Shown here: positions 1-8,370 of the stretch, piece by piece
Layout: every line of letters begins with the position of its first letter
Numbering within the stretch: position 1 is the stretch's first letter
Source: Sphaerotilus microaerophilus
Lineage (GTDB): Bacteria > Pseudomonadota > Gammaproteobacteria > Burkholderiales > Burkholderiaceae_C
Direction of reading: 5' to 3'
Length of the DNA: 64,000 nt
Assembly (NCBI RefSeq): GCF_023734135.1
Contig: NZ_AP025730.1
Location: 4,588,001 to 4,652,000, forward strand
Program-made: the position numbers and the translations under genes
Notes under the pieces: model-generated
Seen by the model: the letters and a program-made list of their open reading frames with translations, nothing else
Told to the model about the DNA's origin: nothing
Databases searched by the model: none

Positions 1-1
1 G

Positions 2-880
2 TTGAGCGTGTGGTGGGACCGGGACACGCCGGGCGGGGCGCTGTGGCGGCGGACGATCGAGGCGGAGCTGGACGAGGCCCGTTGCGTGCTGGTGTGCTGG
101 AGCGAGGCGTCGGTCGCTTCCGAGTGGGTGCTGGAGGAGGCCGAGCGGGCCAAGGCGCGGGGCGTGCTGCTGCCGGTCCGCATCGATGCCGTGGAGGCGC
201 CCTTCGGCTTTGCCGGGCGGCAGGTGCTGGATCTGGTGGGCTGGAGGGGCGACCTCGCTGATCCGCGCTGGGAGCGGCTGCTGGCACAGGTGCGGGCGGT
301 GGTCGAGGGCAGAGCACCGCCGCCCCCACCGCCTCCACCGTCCCGTGCACGTTGGCCACGCTGGGCGGCGGCGGGCGGCATGGCGTTGGCCCTGGCAGCA
401 GGGCTTGGATGGCAGCAGCGGGCTGATCCCGCCGAGGGCGCGGCCTGGCAGGCGCTGGTTGGCAAGGAAGCCGCTGGTCAGGCTCTGCAGCGTGCAGACT
501 GGCAGGGCTATCTGCAGCGCTTCGGCCAGGGCCGCCACGCCGACGAGGCCCGCAAACGCTTCGCCGCCTGCCGCGACGAGCCGGTGGTGAGCTGGCAGCG
601 CCAGGACGACCGCCTGCCGCTGGCCGTACCGGCCGAGCGGGGCGCGACCGAGGCGGCGGCCCGCGCTGCGCTGGCGCCCGTTCTGGCCGACGAGGCCCAG
701 CGCGCCTGTGCGCCCTACGCCAAGGACCCGGAGCGCCACCGCCTGCTCGGCAGCCAGGCCGACCCGGCCGGGGTGCGCTGCGAGCGGCGCAGCGACGGGG
801 CCTGGCGCTGTGGCTTCGACGGTCAGGTGACCTGCGCGCTGGAGCTGCGCAGCACGACGACGCGGGAGGTCTGCCCCTGA
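2..880 (+). CDS. TIR-domain membrane protein, 5'-truncated by the window edge
   Basis: The visible 292 residues begin inside a TIR domain: LSVWWDRD, a W-rich helix and SEASVASEW are typical of bacterial TIR folds, and the N-terminal FISY-type strand must lie upstream of base 1. By alignment with NAD-cleaving TIRs, Glu46 (four residues after Trp42) is the candidate catalytic acid. Residues 106-113 are eight prolines, and about 122-137 is one membrane segment. The remaining ~150 residues, with a YLQRFGQGRHADEA-like helical stretch, would then be extracytoplasmic and carry six cysteines (190, 236, 260, 270, 278, 291). TIR domains act in NAD+ hydrolysis or signalling, often in antiphage defence. 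The C-terminal part is not a family I recognise. It lies next to a toxin-antitoxin pair. The domain call is firm; function is inferred. Confidence 0.75.
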   Translation: MSVWWDRDTPGGALWRRTIEAELDEARCVLVCWSEASVASEWVLEEAERAKARGVLLPVRIDAVEAPFGFAGRQVLDLVGWRGDLADPRWERLLAQVRAVVEGRAPPPPPPPPSRARWPRWAAAGGMALALAAGLGWQQRADPAEGAAWQALVGKEAAGQALQRADWQGYLQRFGQGRHADEARKRFAACRDEPVVSWQRQDDRLPLAVPAERGATEAAARAALAPVLADEAQRACAPYAKDPERHRLLGSQADPAGVRCERRSDGAWRCGFDGQVTCALELRSTTTREVCP

Positions 881-941
881 TGAGAGGAGCGAAGAGCACC
901 GCCCCGCCCGATGCTCCTGCGACCGCCGACGGGTTACCGCG

Positions 942-963
942 TTTCTGCGCTATCTTTCTGCGC
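942..963 (+). promoter_or_regulatory. Candidate vapB promoter/operator with direct repeat
   Basis: TTTCTGCGC occurs twice (942-950 and 955-963), 13 bp apart, with a TATCTT -10-like hexamer overlapping the gap. The next gene starts at 990. The spacing is compatible with autoregulation by an antitoxin complex, as in many type II toxin-antitoxin loci. This rests on sequence pattern only. Confidence 0.3.
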
Positions 964-989
964 AGCACACCACTTCCGCAGGAGCCCGC

Positions 990-1238
990 ATGAACTACGC
1001 CGATGCGATCTACCGCCGCAGCCTGTCCCTTCCCGATCCGGCGGCGCGTGAGGCGCTGGACTTCATCGACTTCCTGCTCCAGCGCTACGGCACGACGCCT
1101 TCGGCGGCCGGTTATTCCGCTACCCACCGGGATTCGGCGGCGCTGATCCAGGCGGTGGCGGGCGGATGGGGGCCGGACGTTCCGGATGACATCGACGATG
1201 CCGACTTGGCTCAGGATGCGCTGCGGGACGAGATCTGA
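990..1238 (+). CDS. Antitoxin of a VapBC-type toxin-antitoxin module (putative)
   Basis: An 82-residue acidic protein whose first half (YRRSLSLPDPAAREALDFIDFLLQRYG) resembles the DUF2281/VapB-like antitoxins that precede PIN toxins, and whose acidic tail (DVPDDIDDADLAQDALRDEI) is the expected toxin-wrapping segment. No clear AbrB or RHH DNA-binding motif is visible. AGGAG at 979-983 sits 6 nt before the ATG and fixes the start. The PIN-domain gene follows after 38 bp, so the pair reads as one operon. The antitoxin role is inferred mainly from size and partner. Confidence 0.6.
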   Translation: MNYADAIYRRSLSLPDPAAREALDFIDFLLQRYGTTPSAAGYSATHRDSAALIQAVAGGWGPDVPDDIDDADLAQDALRDEI

Positions 1239-1276
1239 CGGCGGCGCGACCTACCAGCGACACCCAGGCAGAAGCC

Positions 1277-1684
1277 ATGCAGTTCCTGCTCGACACCAAC
1301 ACGGTGATTGCCTTCATGAAGGGTCAAGCCGCTGTGGTCGACCGCATCCGGACGCTCGATCCGGCCCAATTGGCGCTGTGTGCGCCGGTCGAGGCCGAGC
1401 TCTGGTTCGGCGTGGCGCGCAGTGATCCGCAGCGGCAGGAGCACAACCGGCAGAAGCTGGTCACGCTGCTTGAGTGGCTGCCGTCACTGCCGTTTGCTGG
1501 CGAGGCAACCCGGCGATGTGGCGACCTGCGTGCGCACCTGGCTGCGGCGGGTACACCGATCGGCCCTTACGACCTGCAGATTGCCGCCATTGCGCTGGCT
1601 CATGACCTGACGGTGGTCACGCGCAACCTGCGTGAGTTCGAGCGCGTTCCGTCGTTGCGGCTGGAGAACTGGATCGACGGCTGA
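1277..1684 (+). CDS. vapC: PIN-domain endoribonuclease toxin, VapC family
   Basis: A 135-residue, full-length PIN domain. The acidic Mg2+ site is present: Asp6 in LLDTN, Glu41 in EAELWFG and Asp99 in GPYDLQIAA, with TRN at 115-117 as the fourth conserved region. VapC toxins cleave RNA (often tRNA or rRNA loops) when freed from their antitoxin. The gene follows the small acidic ORF at 990-1238 and ends at a strong hairpin terminator. It belongs to the short-VapC group with PIYD/PYD-type third acid. Family call is confident; the RNA target cannot be read from sequence. Confidence 0.88.
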   Translation: MQFLLDTNTVIAFMKGQAAVVDRIRTLDPAQLALCAPVEAELWFGVARSDPQRQEHNRQKLVTLLEWLPSLPFAGEATRRCGDLRAHLAAAGTPIGPYDLQIAAIALAHDLTVVTRNLREFERVPSLRLENWIDG

Positions 1685-1699
1685 GGGGCTGAAACGCGA

Positions 1700-1735
1700 G
1701 AAAAGCCCGACCGGCTCGCGCCGATCGGGCTTTTC
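1700..1735. terminator. Bidirectional intrinsic terminator between vapC and lpd
   Basis: A 16-bp stem (1700-1715 with 1720-1735, one mismatch) closes over the loop TCGC. The arms end in AAAA and TTTT, so either strand yields a GC stem followed by U residues. It separates convergent vapC and the aceE-aceF-lpd operon. Confidence 0.88.
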
Positions 1736-1740
1736 ATTGC

Positions 1741-1771
1741 CTGGATACCCGCCTTTGCGGGTATGACAGGT
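1741..1771. repeat. REP-like extragenic palindrome
   Basis: TACCCGC-CTTT-GCGGGTA is a perfect 7-bp stem inside the phrase GGATACCCGCCTTTGCGGGT. It closely matches the dispersed GGATnCCCGCCTTCGCGGGnATGAC palindrome seen in many beta- and gammaproteobacterial genomes. It lies just beyond the terminator, in the usual location of such elements, between convergent genes. Confidence 0.55.
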
Positions 1772-1776
1772 TCAGC

Positions 1777-3648
1777 TCACCTCTTCTGCGGCGGCAAATC
1801 CGTGCACGAGCCATGCGCCACTTCCGCGGCCATGCCGATGCTCTCGCCCAGCGTGGGGTGCGGGTGGATGGTCTTGCCGATGTCCACGGCGTCGGCGCCC
1901 ATCTCGATGGCCAGCGCAATCTCGCCGATCATGTCGCCGGCATGGGTGCCGACGATGCCGCCACCCAGGATGCGGCCGTGGCCGTGGGCCTCGGGGGAAT
2001 CGTCGAAGAGCAGCTTGGTGAAGCCTTCGTCGCGGCCGTTGGCGATGGCGCGGCCCGAGGCCGTCCAGGGGAACAGGCCCTTCTTGACCTTGATGCCCTG
2101 CGCCTTGGCTTGGTCCTCGGTCAGGCCGACCCAGGCCACTTCCGGATCGGTGTAGGCCACGCTCGGGATCACACGGGCGTCGAACTGGGCCTTGGCCAGG
2201 GCGGCGTCACCCTTGATCTCGCCGGCGATGACTTCCGCCGCCACGTGCGCCTCGTGCACCGCCTTGTGGGCGAGCATGGGCTGGCCGACCAGGTCACCGA
2301 TGGCGAAGATGTTCGGCACGTTGGTGCGCATCTGCACGTCCACCGGGATGAAGCCGCGGTCGGTCACGGCCACGCCCGCCTTGTCGGCAGCGATCTTCTT
2401 GCCGTTGGGCGTGCGGCCCACGGCCTGCAGCACCAGGTCGTACACGCCTTCGCTCTTCGTGCCATCCAGGCCTTCGAACTGCACCTTGATGCCGTCCGGC
2501 GTGGCCTCGGCGCCCACGGTCTTGGTCTTCAACAGGATGTTGTCGAAGCGGTGGGCGTTCATCTTCTGCCAGACCTTGACGAGGTCGCGGTCGGCGCCCT
2601 GCATCAGGCCGTCGAGCATTTCGACCACGTCCAGGCGTGCGCCCAGTGTCGAGTACACCGTGCCCATTTCCAGGCCGATGATGCCGCCGCCGACGATGAG
2701 CATCTTCTTCGGCACCGACTTGAGCGCCAGGGCGCCGGTCGATTCGACGATGCGTTCGTCATCGGGGAAGAACGGCAGGCGCACCGCCTGGGAGCCGGCG
2801 GCGATGATGGCGTTCCTGAACTTGACGACCTTGGTCGTGCCGGTCTTGTCCTGGCCCGTGCCGGTGGTCTCTTCGACCTGGACGTGGTACGGGTCGAGGA
2901 AGGCGCCGTAGCCGCGCACGGTGGTGACCTTGCGCATCTTGGCCATCGCCGCCAGGCCGCCGGTCAGCTTGCCGATGACCTTTTCCTTGTGGCCGCGCAG
3001 CTTGTCGATGTCCACCTGCGGGGCACCGAAGCTCACGCCCAGGTCACCGAGGTGGCTGACCTCGTCCATCACTGCTGCGACGTGCAGCAGCGCCTTGGAC
3101 GGGATGCAGCCCACGTTCAGGCACACGCCGCCCAGCGTCGCGTAGCGCTCGACGATGACGACCTTCAGGCCCAGGTCGGCGGCGCGGAAGGCCGCCGAGT
3201 AGCCGCCGGGGCCGGCGCCGAGCACGAGCACGTCGCACTCGACATCGGCCGGGCCGCTGTAGGTGGATGCGGGAGCGGTTTCACTCCCTCCCCTGGCAGG
3301 GGAGGGTTGGGGTGGAGTCGAGCCTGCAAGAGCCACTGGCGCCTCATTGCTCGACTCCCTCCCCGACCCTCCCCCTGCCAGGGGGAGGGAGGAAGAGGCT
3401 GCCGCAGCTCCGGCCGCTTCCAGCGTCAGGATCACGCTGCCCTGGTTGACCTTGTCGCCCAGCGCAACCCGCAGTTCCTTGACCACGCCGGCGGCCGAGG
3501 ACGGGATCTCCATCGAGGCCTTGTCGGACTCGACGGTGATCAGGCTCTGCTCGGCCTTCACCGTGTCGCCCGGCTTGACCAGGATCTCGATGACGCCGAC
3601 GTCCTTGAAGTCGCCGATGTCCGGCACTTGCACTTCGATCAATGCCAT
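1777..3648 (-). CDS. lpd: Dihydrolipoyl dehydrogenase (E3) with N-terminal lipoyl domain
   Basis: The E3 subunit reoxidises dihydrolipoamide on E2 with FAD and NAD+. At 623 residues it is longer than classical E3 (~475) because residues 1-80 form a lipoyl domain with lipoyl-lysine Lys43 in [10 protein letters not shown]. The core shows FAD motif GAGPGG (144-149), redox disulfide Cys176/Cys181 in CLNVGC, NAD motif GGGIIG (320-325) and the catalytic HPHPTLGE (His597, Glu602). Residues ~86-126 ([10 protein letters not shown] to ARGGSE) are encoded by a 121-bp palindromic repeat, also present in aceF. It starts 13 bp after aceF and is the last gene of the operon. E3 with a lipoyl domain is common in Burkholderiales and Neisseria. 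Confidence 0.96.
   Translation of the reverse strand: MALIEVQVPDIGDFKDVGVIEILVKPGDTVKAEQSLITVESDKASMEIPSSAAGVVKELRVALGDKVNQGSVILTLEAAGAAAASSSLPLAGGGSGRESSNEAPVALAGSTPPQPSPARGGSETAPASTYSGPADVECDVLVLGAGPGGYSAAFRAADLGLKVVIVERYATLGGVCLNVGCIPSKALLHVAAVMDEVSHLGDLGVSFGAPQVDIDKLRGHKEKVIGKLTGGLAAMAKMRKVTTVRGYGAFLDPYHVQVEETTGTGQDKTGTTKVVKFRNAIIAAGSQAVRLPFFPDDERIVESTGALALKSVPKKMLIVGGGIIGLEMGTVYSTLGARLDVVEMLDGLMQGADRDLVKVWQKMNAHRFDNILLKTKTVGAEATPDGIKVQFEGLDGTKSEGVYDLVLQAVGRTPNGKKIAADKAGVAVTDRGFIPVDVQMRTNVPNIFAIGDLVGQPMLAHKAVHEAHVAAEVIAGEIKGDAALAKAQFDARVIPSVAYTDPEVAWVGLTEDQAKAQGIKVKKGLFPWTASGRAIANGRDEGFTKLLFDDSPEAHGHGRILGGGIVGTHAGDMIGEIALAIEMGADAVDIGKTIHPHPTLGESIGMAAEVAHGSCTDLPPQKR
3276..3396. repeat. 121-bp double-hairpin repeat inserted in frame in lpd (copy 1)
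   Basis: The element consists of two small palindromes, CCCTCCCCTG-G-CAGGGGAGGG and CCCTCCCCCTG-C-CAGGGGGAGGG. These are joined by arms GGAGTCGAG and CTCGACTCC, so the whole unit is one large imperfect inverted repeat around a variable centre. Copy 2 at 4996-5116 has the same length and nearly the same sequence outside the central ~20 bp. Both copies are read in the same frame, giving [20 protein letters not shown] then [12 protein letters not shown] in the proteins. Confidence 0.85.
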
Positions 3649-3661
3649 GTCGTGCTCCCGG

Positions 3662-5380
3662 TCACAGCACGATGCGGCGGAAGTCCGCCAGCAGGGATGC
3701 GAAGTAGACGTTGAAGCGGGCTGCGGCCGCGCCGTCGATGACGCGGTGGTCCCAGCTCAGCGACAGCGGCAGGATCAGGCGCGGCACGAACTGCTTGCCG
3801 TCCCAGCGCGGTTCCATGCTGCTCTTGCACACGCCCATGATCGCGACTTCCGGCGCGTTGATGATGGGGGTGAAGTAGCGCCCGCCGATGCCGCCCAGCG
3901 AGCTGATGCTGAAGCAGCCGCCGCTCATGTCGGCGGGCCCCAACTTGCCGTCGCGCGCCTTCTTGGCCAGCTCGCCCATTTCCTGGCTGATCTGGAAGAT
4001 GCCCTTCTTGTCGGCGTCCTTGATCACCGGCACCACGAGGCCGTTCGGCGTGTCCGCCGCAAAGCCGATGTGGAAGTAGTTCTTGTAGACGAGCTGGTCG
4101 CCATCCAGGCTGGCGTTGAACTCGGGGAACTTCTTCAGCGCCGCGACGGCCGCCTTGATCATGAAGGCGAGCATCGTGACCTTGACGCCCGACTTCTCGT
4201 TCTCCTTGTTGGTCGCCACGCGGAAGGCTTCCAGGTCGGTGATGTCCGCGTCGTCGTGGTTGGTGACGTGCGGGATGACGACCCAGTTGCGGTGCAGGTT
4301 GGCGCCGGAGATCTTCTTGATGCGCGAGAGGTCCTTGCGCTCGACCGGGCCGAACTTGCTGAAGTCCACCTTCGGCCAGGGCAGCAGGCCGGGGAAGGCT
4401 TCGCCGCCGGCCGCAGCGGCAGCGGCAGGTGCGGGCGCCTTGGCCTTCTGCGCGGCGGTCTGCACCGCGCCGGCCATCACGCCCTTGACGAAGGACTCGA
4501 TGTCGGTCTGTGTGATGCGGCCCTTGGGCCCGGAGCCGCTCACCTCGGCCAGCGGCACGCCGAGTTCGCGGGCGAACTTGCGGATGCTCGGGCTGGCGTG
4601 CGGCAGGCTGGCGCTCGGGGTGCCGGGGTTGTGGGCGGGCAGTGCGGCAGCAGCTGCCACCGGTGCGGGGGCGCTGGCCGTTGCGGCGGCGGGTGCCGCG
4701 GCAGCCGGAGCGGCTGCAGTTGCAGTTGCCGCAGGTGCCGGTGCGACGGCAGCGGGTGCGCCCACACCTTCGATGACCGCGATCAGCGAGCCGATGTTGA
4801 CCTTGTCGCCCAGGGCAACCTTGATCTCCTTGACCACGCCGGCGTGGCTCGACGGGATCTCCATCGACGCCTTGTCCGATTCCACCGTGATCAGGCTCTG
4901 CTCGACCTTCACCGTGTCACCGACCTTGACCAGCAACTCGATCACCGCGACGTCCTTGAAGTCGCCGATGTCGGGGACCAGCACCTGGATCGGGCCGGTT
5001 TCACCCCCTCCCCTGGCAGGGGAGGGCTGGGGAGGAGTCGAGCCCGATGGCACTGCGGGTGCCTCATTGCTCGACTCCCTCCCCGACCCTCCCCCTGCCA
5101 GGGGGAGGGAGGAAGACGGGGCCGCAGGCGCAGCGGCCTCGCCAGCCGTCTCCAGCAGCAGCACCAGCGAGCCCTCGCCGACCTTGTCGCCCAGGCCGAC
5201 CTTCAGCTCCTTGACCACGCCGGCGTGCGAGCTGGGGATCTCCATCGAGGCCTTGTCGCTCTCGACGGTGATCAGGCTCTGCTCGGCCTTGATGCTGTCG
5301 CCGGGCTTGACCAGCACCTCGATGATGGCCACTTCCTTGAAGTCCCCGATGTCGGGGACCTTCACTTCAACCAATGCCAT
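3662..5380 (-). CDS. aceF: Pyruvate dehydrogenase E2, dihydrolipoyl acetyltransferase, two lipoyl domains
   Basis: E2 forms the core of the pyruvate dehydrogenase complex and transfers acetyl from lipoyl arms to CoA. Its 572 residues show lipoyl domain 1 (1-78, Lys43), a repeat-derived linker (~88-128), lipoyl domain 2 (~130-205, Lys170), an Ala/Pro hinge (~207-250), a peripheral subunit-binding domain (~263-298), a second Ala/Pro hinge and the catalytic domain ending in DHRVIDG (His545, Asp549). The linker between the lipoyl domains is not the usual Ala/Pro type but the product of the 121-bp repeat. The gene lies 21 bp after aceE and 13 bp before lpd, so the three form one operon. Confidence 0.97.
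   Translation of the reverse strand: MALVEVKVPDIGDFKEVAIIEVLVKPGDSIKAEQSLITVESDKASMEIPSSHAGVVKELKVGLGDKVGEGSLVLLLETAGEAAAPAAPSSSLPLAGGGSGRESSNEAPAVPSGSTPPQPSPARGGGETGPIQVLVPDIGDFKDVAVIELLVKVGDTVKVEQSLITVESDKASMEIPSSHAGVVKEIKVALGDKVNIGSLIAVIEGVGAPAAVAPAPAATATAAAPAAAAPAAATASAPAPVAAAAALPAHNPGTPSASLPHASPSIRKFARELGVPLAEVSGSGPKGRITQTDIESFVKGVMAGAVQTAAQKAKAPAPAAAAAAGGEAFPGLLPWPKVDFSKFGPVERKDLSRIKKISGANLHRNWVVIPHVTNHDDADITDLEAFRVATNKENEKSGVKVTMLAFMIKAAVAALKKFPEFNASLDGDQLVYKNYFHIGFAADTPNGLVVPVIKDADKKGIFQISQEMGELAKKARDGKLGPADMSGGCFSISSLGGIGGRYFTPIINAPEVAIMGVCKSSMEPRWDGKQFVPRLILPLSLSWDHRVIDGAAAARFNVYFASLLADFRRIVL
4996..5116. repeat. 121-bp double-hairpin repeat inserted in frame in aceF (copy 2)
   Basis: Same structure and length as the copy in lpd: paired mini-palindromes around CCTGGCAGG and CCTGCCAGG, flanked by GGAGTCGAG/CTCGACTCC arms. 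The central ~20 bp differ, giving APAVPSGS instead of APVALAGS. Both copies follow a lipoyl domain directly. I saw no third copy in this window. Confidence 0.85.
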
Positions 5381-5401
5381 GGTGTTTGTCTCCTGCGTCG
5401 C

Positions 5402-8110
5402 TCAGGCGTACAGCGGGTTGATCTTGTCGGCCTTGATGCCGTACTTCGTGATCGCCTCGGCCACCTTGGCGGCCGGGACCTTGCCCTCGTCGGCCAGGGC
5501 CTTGAGTGCGGCCACGACGATGTAGTGGCGGTTGATCTCGAAGTGCTCACGCAGCTTGCCGCGGAAGTCGCTGCGCCCGAAGCCGTCGGTGCCCAACACC
5601 TTGAAGGCGCGGCCGGCCGGGATGAAGGGGCGGATCTGCTCCGCGTAGTTCTTCATGTAGTCGGTCGAGGCGATCACCGGGCCAGCGTGCGGTGCCAGCT
5701 GCTCGGCCACGAAGGAGACCTTCTGCGCGTCGGTCGGGTGCAGCAGGTTCCAGCGCTCGGCGGCCTGGCCGTCACGTGCCAGCTCGTTGAAGCTCGGGCA
5801 GCTCCAGACGTTTGCGGACACGCCCCAGTCGGCAGCCAGCAGGGTGCGCGCGGCCATCGACTCGCGCAGGATGGTGCCCGAGCCCAGCAGGTTGACCTGC
5901 AGGGGGGTGCCCGCCGGTGCTTCTTCCAGCAGGTACATGCCCTTGAGGATCTGCTCCTCGGTGCCGGCGCGCAGGCCGGGCATGGCGTAGTTCTCGTTGA
6001 GCAGCGTCAGGTAGTAGAAGACGTTTTCCTGCTTCTCGACCATGCGCTTGAGGCCGTGCTGCATGATCACCGCCACCTCGTGCGCGAAGCTGGGGTCGTA
6101 GCTCACGCAGTTGGGGATGGTGCCGGCCAGGATGTGGCTGTGGCCGTCCTCGTGCTGCAGGCCTTCGCCGTTCAGCGTGGTGCGCCCGGAGGTGCCACCC
6201 AACAGGAAGCCGCGCGCCTGCATGTCGCCGGCCGCCCAGGCGAGGTCGCCGATGCGCTGGAAGCCGAACATCGAGTAGTACACGTAGAACGGCACCATGA
6301 TGCGGTTGCTCGTGCTGTAGCTCGTGGCCGCGGCGATCCAGCTGGCCATGCCGCCGGCCTCGTTGATGCCTTCCTGCAGGATCTGGCCGTTCTCGGCCTC
6401 GCGGTAGTACATCACCTGGTCCTTGTCGACCGGGGTGTACTTCTGCCCTTCGGGGTTGTAGATGCCGACCTGGCGGAACAGGCCTTCCATGCCGAAGGTG
6501 CGCGCCTCGTCCACCAGGATGGGCACCACGCGCGGGCCCAGCGCCTGGTCGCGCAGCAGCTGCGTCAGGAAGCGCACATAGGCCTGGGTGGTGGAGATCT
6601 CGCGGCCCTCGACGGTGGGCTCCAGGATGGCCTTGAAGGTCTCCAGCGAGGGCACGGTGAAGCTCTCTTCGGCCTTCACGCGGCGCTTGGGCAGGTAGCC
6701 GCCCATGGCCTGGCGGCGCTCGTGCAGGTAGCGCATCTCCGGCGTGTCGTCGGCCGGCTTGTAGAAGGGGATCTTCGGCAGCTCGCTGTCGGGGATGGGA
6801 ATGTTGAAGCGGTCGCGGAAGTACTTGATGTCGTCGTCGGTCAGCTTCTTGGTCTGGTGGACGGTGTTCTTGCCCTCGCCCGCCTTGCCCATGCCGAAGC
6901 CCTTGACGGTCTTGACCAGCAGCACGCTGGGCTGGCCGACGTGGTTGACCGCGCGGTGGAAGGCCGCGTAGACCTTCTGCGGGTCGTGGCCGCCGCGGCG
7001 CAGGTTCCAGATGTCGTCGTCGCTCATCTTGGCAACCATCTCCAGGGTGCGCGGGTCACGGCCGAAGAAGTGCTTGCGCACGTAGGCGCCATCGTTGGCC
7101 TTGAAGGACTGGTAGTCGCCGTCCAGCGTCTCCATCATGACCTTGCGCAGGGCGCCGTCCTTGTCGCGCGCCAGCAGCGGATCCCAGTTGCTGCCCCACA
7201 GCAGCTTGATGACGTTCCAGCCCGAGCCGCGGAACTCGCCTTCGAGCTCCTGGATGATCTTGCCGTTGCCGCGCACCGGGCCGTCCAGGCGCTGCAGGTT
7301 GCAGTTGATGACGAAGATCAGGTTGTCCAGCTTCTCGCGCGCGGCCAGGCCGATGGCACCCAGCGACTCCACCTCGTCCATCTCACCGTCGCCGCAGAAC
7401 ACCCAGACCTTGCGGTTGGACGTGTCGGCAATGCCGCGGGCATGCAGGTACTTCAGGAAGCGCGCCTGGTAGATCGCCATCAGCGGGCCCAGGCCCATGC
7501 TGACGGTGGGGAACTGCCAGAACTCGGGCATCAGCTTGGGGTGCGGGTAGCTCGACAGGCCCTTGCCGTCGACTTCCTGTCGGAAATGCAGCAGCTGTTC
7601 CTCGGTCAGACGGCCCTCCAGGAAGGCACGCGCATACACCCCCGGCGCCACGTGGCCCTGGATGTAGATGCAGTCGCCGCCGTGCCCGGCATCCTCGGCG
7701 TGCCAGAAGTGGTTGAAGCCGGCTCCGAACAGGTGCGCCAGCGAGGCGAAGGAACCGATGTGGCCGCCCAGGTCACCCCCATCCTCGGGGTTGTGGCGGT
7801 TGGCCTTGACCACCATCGCCATGGCGTTCCAGCGCATGTAGGCGCGCAGGCGCTCTTCGATCTCGATGTTGCCGGGGCAGCGCTCTTCCTGGTCGGTCGG
7901 GATCGTGTTGACGTAGGCGGTGTTGGCCGAGAAGGGCAGGTCGATGCCGCTCTGGCGCGCGTGCTCCAGCACCTGCTCCAGCAGGTAGTGCGCGCGTTCG
8001 CCACCTTCAGTGCCGATGACCGCACTGAGGGCATCCAGCCACTCGCGGGTTTCCTGGCTGTCGCTGTCCTGGGGGGCCGAGCTCGGCTGGCTCGACGGCA
8101 TTGCAGACAT
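5402..8110 (-). CDS. aceE: Pyruvate dehydrogenase E1 component (homodimeric type)
   Basis: A 902-residue thiamine-diphosphate enzyme that decarboxylates pyruvate and reductively acetylates the lipoyl arm of E2. The length matches the single-chain AceE family (~890). The ThDP/Mg2+ motif GDGEMDE...N is near residue 236, and the transketolase-like pyrimidine-binding and C-terminal domains are complete. It is the first gene of aceE-aceF-lpd. Upstream lies an AT-rich region with an ATTTCA/TGAAAT dyad, the probable control region, shared with the divergent sensor kinase gene. Confidence 0.98.
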   Translation of the reverse strand: MSAMPSSQPSSAPQDSDSQETREWLDALSAVIGTEGGERAHYLLEQVLEHARQSGIDLPFSANTAYVNTIPTDQEERCPGNIEIEERLRAYMRWNAMAMVVKANRHNPEDGGDLGGHIGSFASLAHLFGAGFNHFWHAEDAGHGGDCIYIQGHVAPGVYARAFLEGRLTEEQLLHFRQEVDGKGLSSYPHPKLMPEFWQFPTVSMGLGPLMAIYQARFLKYLHARGIADTSNRKVWVFCGDGEMDEVESLGAIGLAAREKLDNLIFVINCNLQRLDGPVRGNGKIIQELEGEFRGSGWNVIKLLWGSNWDPLLARDKDGALRKVMMETLDGDYQSFKANDGAYVRKHFFGRDPRTLEMVAKMSDDDIWNLRRGGHDPQKVYAAFHRAVNHVGQPSVLLVKTVKGFGMGKAGEGKNTVHQTKKLTDDDIKYFRDRFNIPIPDSELPKIPFYKPADDTPEMRYLHERRQAMGGYLPKRRVKAEESFTVPSLETFKAILEPTVEGREISTTQAYVRFLTQLLRDQALGPRVVPILVDEARTFGMEGLFRQVGIYNPEGQKYTPVDKDQVMYYREAENGQILQEGINEAGGMASWIAAATSYSTSNRIMVPFYVYYSMFGFQRIGDLAWAAGDMQARGFLLGGTSGRTTLNGEGLQHEDGHSHILAGTIPNCVSYDPSFAHEVAVIMQHGLKRMVEKQENVFYYLTLLNENYAMPGLRAGTEEQILKGMYLLEEAPAGTPLQVNLLGSGTILRESMAARTLLAADWGVSANVWSCPSFNELARDGQAAERWNLLHPTDAQKVSFVAEQLAPHAGPVIASTDYMKNYAEQIRPFIPAGRAFKVLGTDGFGRSDFRGKLREHFEINRHYIVVAALKALADEGKVPAAKVAEAITKYGIKADKINPLYA

Positions 8111-8208
8111 GGTGTCTCCTCTTGCTGCACAAAGATGCGGTTGGGCGCCTCGGGTGGTGGGCGCAGAAAGCGCCCCGGTGCTTCAGGCGCGGGGCGAAGT
8201 CTCGCACA

Positions 8209-8280
8209 TCATTCGTCAAATTTCAAATGGTGCTTTTCAATTTCATTATGTGAAATAAATGCACGATCGTTCGATGAAAC
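8209..8280. promoter_or_regulatory. AT-rich control region between aceE and the sensor kinase gene
   Basis: This is a ~70-bp AT-rich island in an otherwise GC-rich sequence. It contains the perfect dyad ATTTCA-TTATG-TGAAAT (8240-8256), plus further TTTCA-type half-sites at 8221-8225, 8236-8239 and, inverted, 8274-8278. CATAAT read on the minus strand (8250-8245) could serve as an aceE -10 and would be covered by the dyad. TTTCA-N5-TGAAA dyads are typical operator shapes for bacterial one-component regulators. Which regulator binds cannot be told. Confidence 0.5.
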
Positions 8281-8358
8281 CTCCGATCCGGACCTGCTGC
8301 ACTGCAGCAAGCACGCTCGCCGCCCCGCTGAGGGCGGGCCATGCCGGCAGGGCCCGCG

Positions 8359-8364
8359 GATAAT
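8359..8364 (+). promoter_or_regulatory. -10-like hexamer GATAAT close to the sensor kinase start
   Basis: GATAAT ends 6 nt before the ATG at 8371, so transcription from it would start about at the start codon. No good -35 was found. See the finding on possible leaderless transcripts. Confidence 0.35.
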
Positions 8365-8370
8365 CCGGGC

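Noticed and set aside
3276..5116. The two 121-bp palindromes as transcription terminators or IS ends
   Set aside because: They lie inside continuous reading frames of essential-type genes, have no U tracts and no transposase between them.
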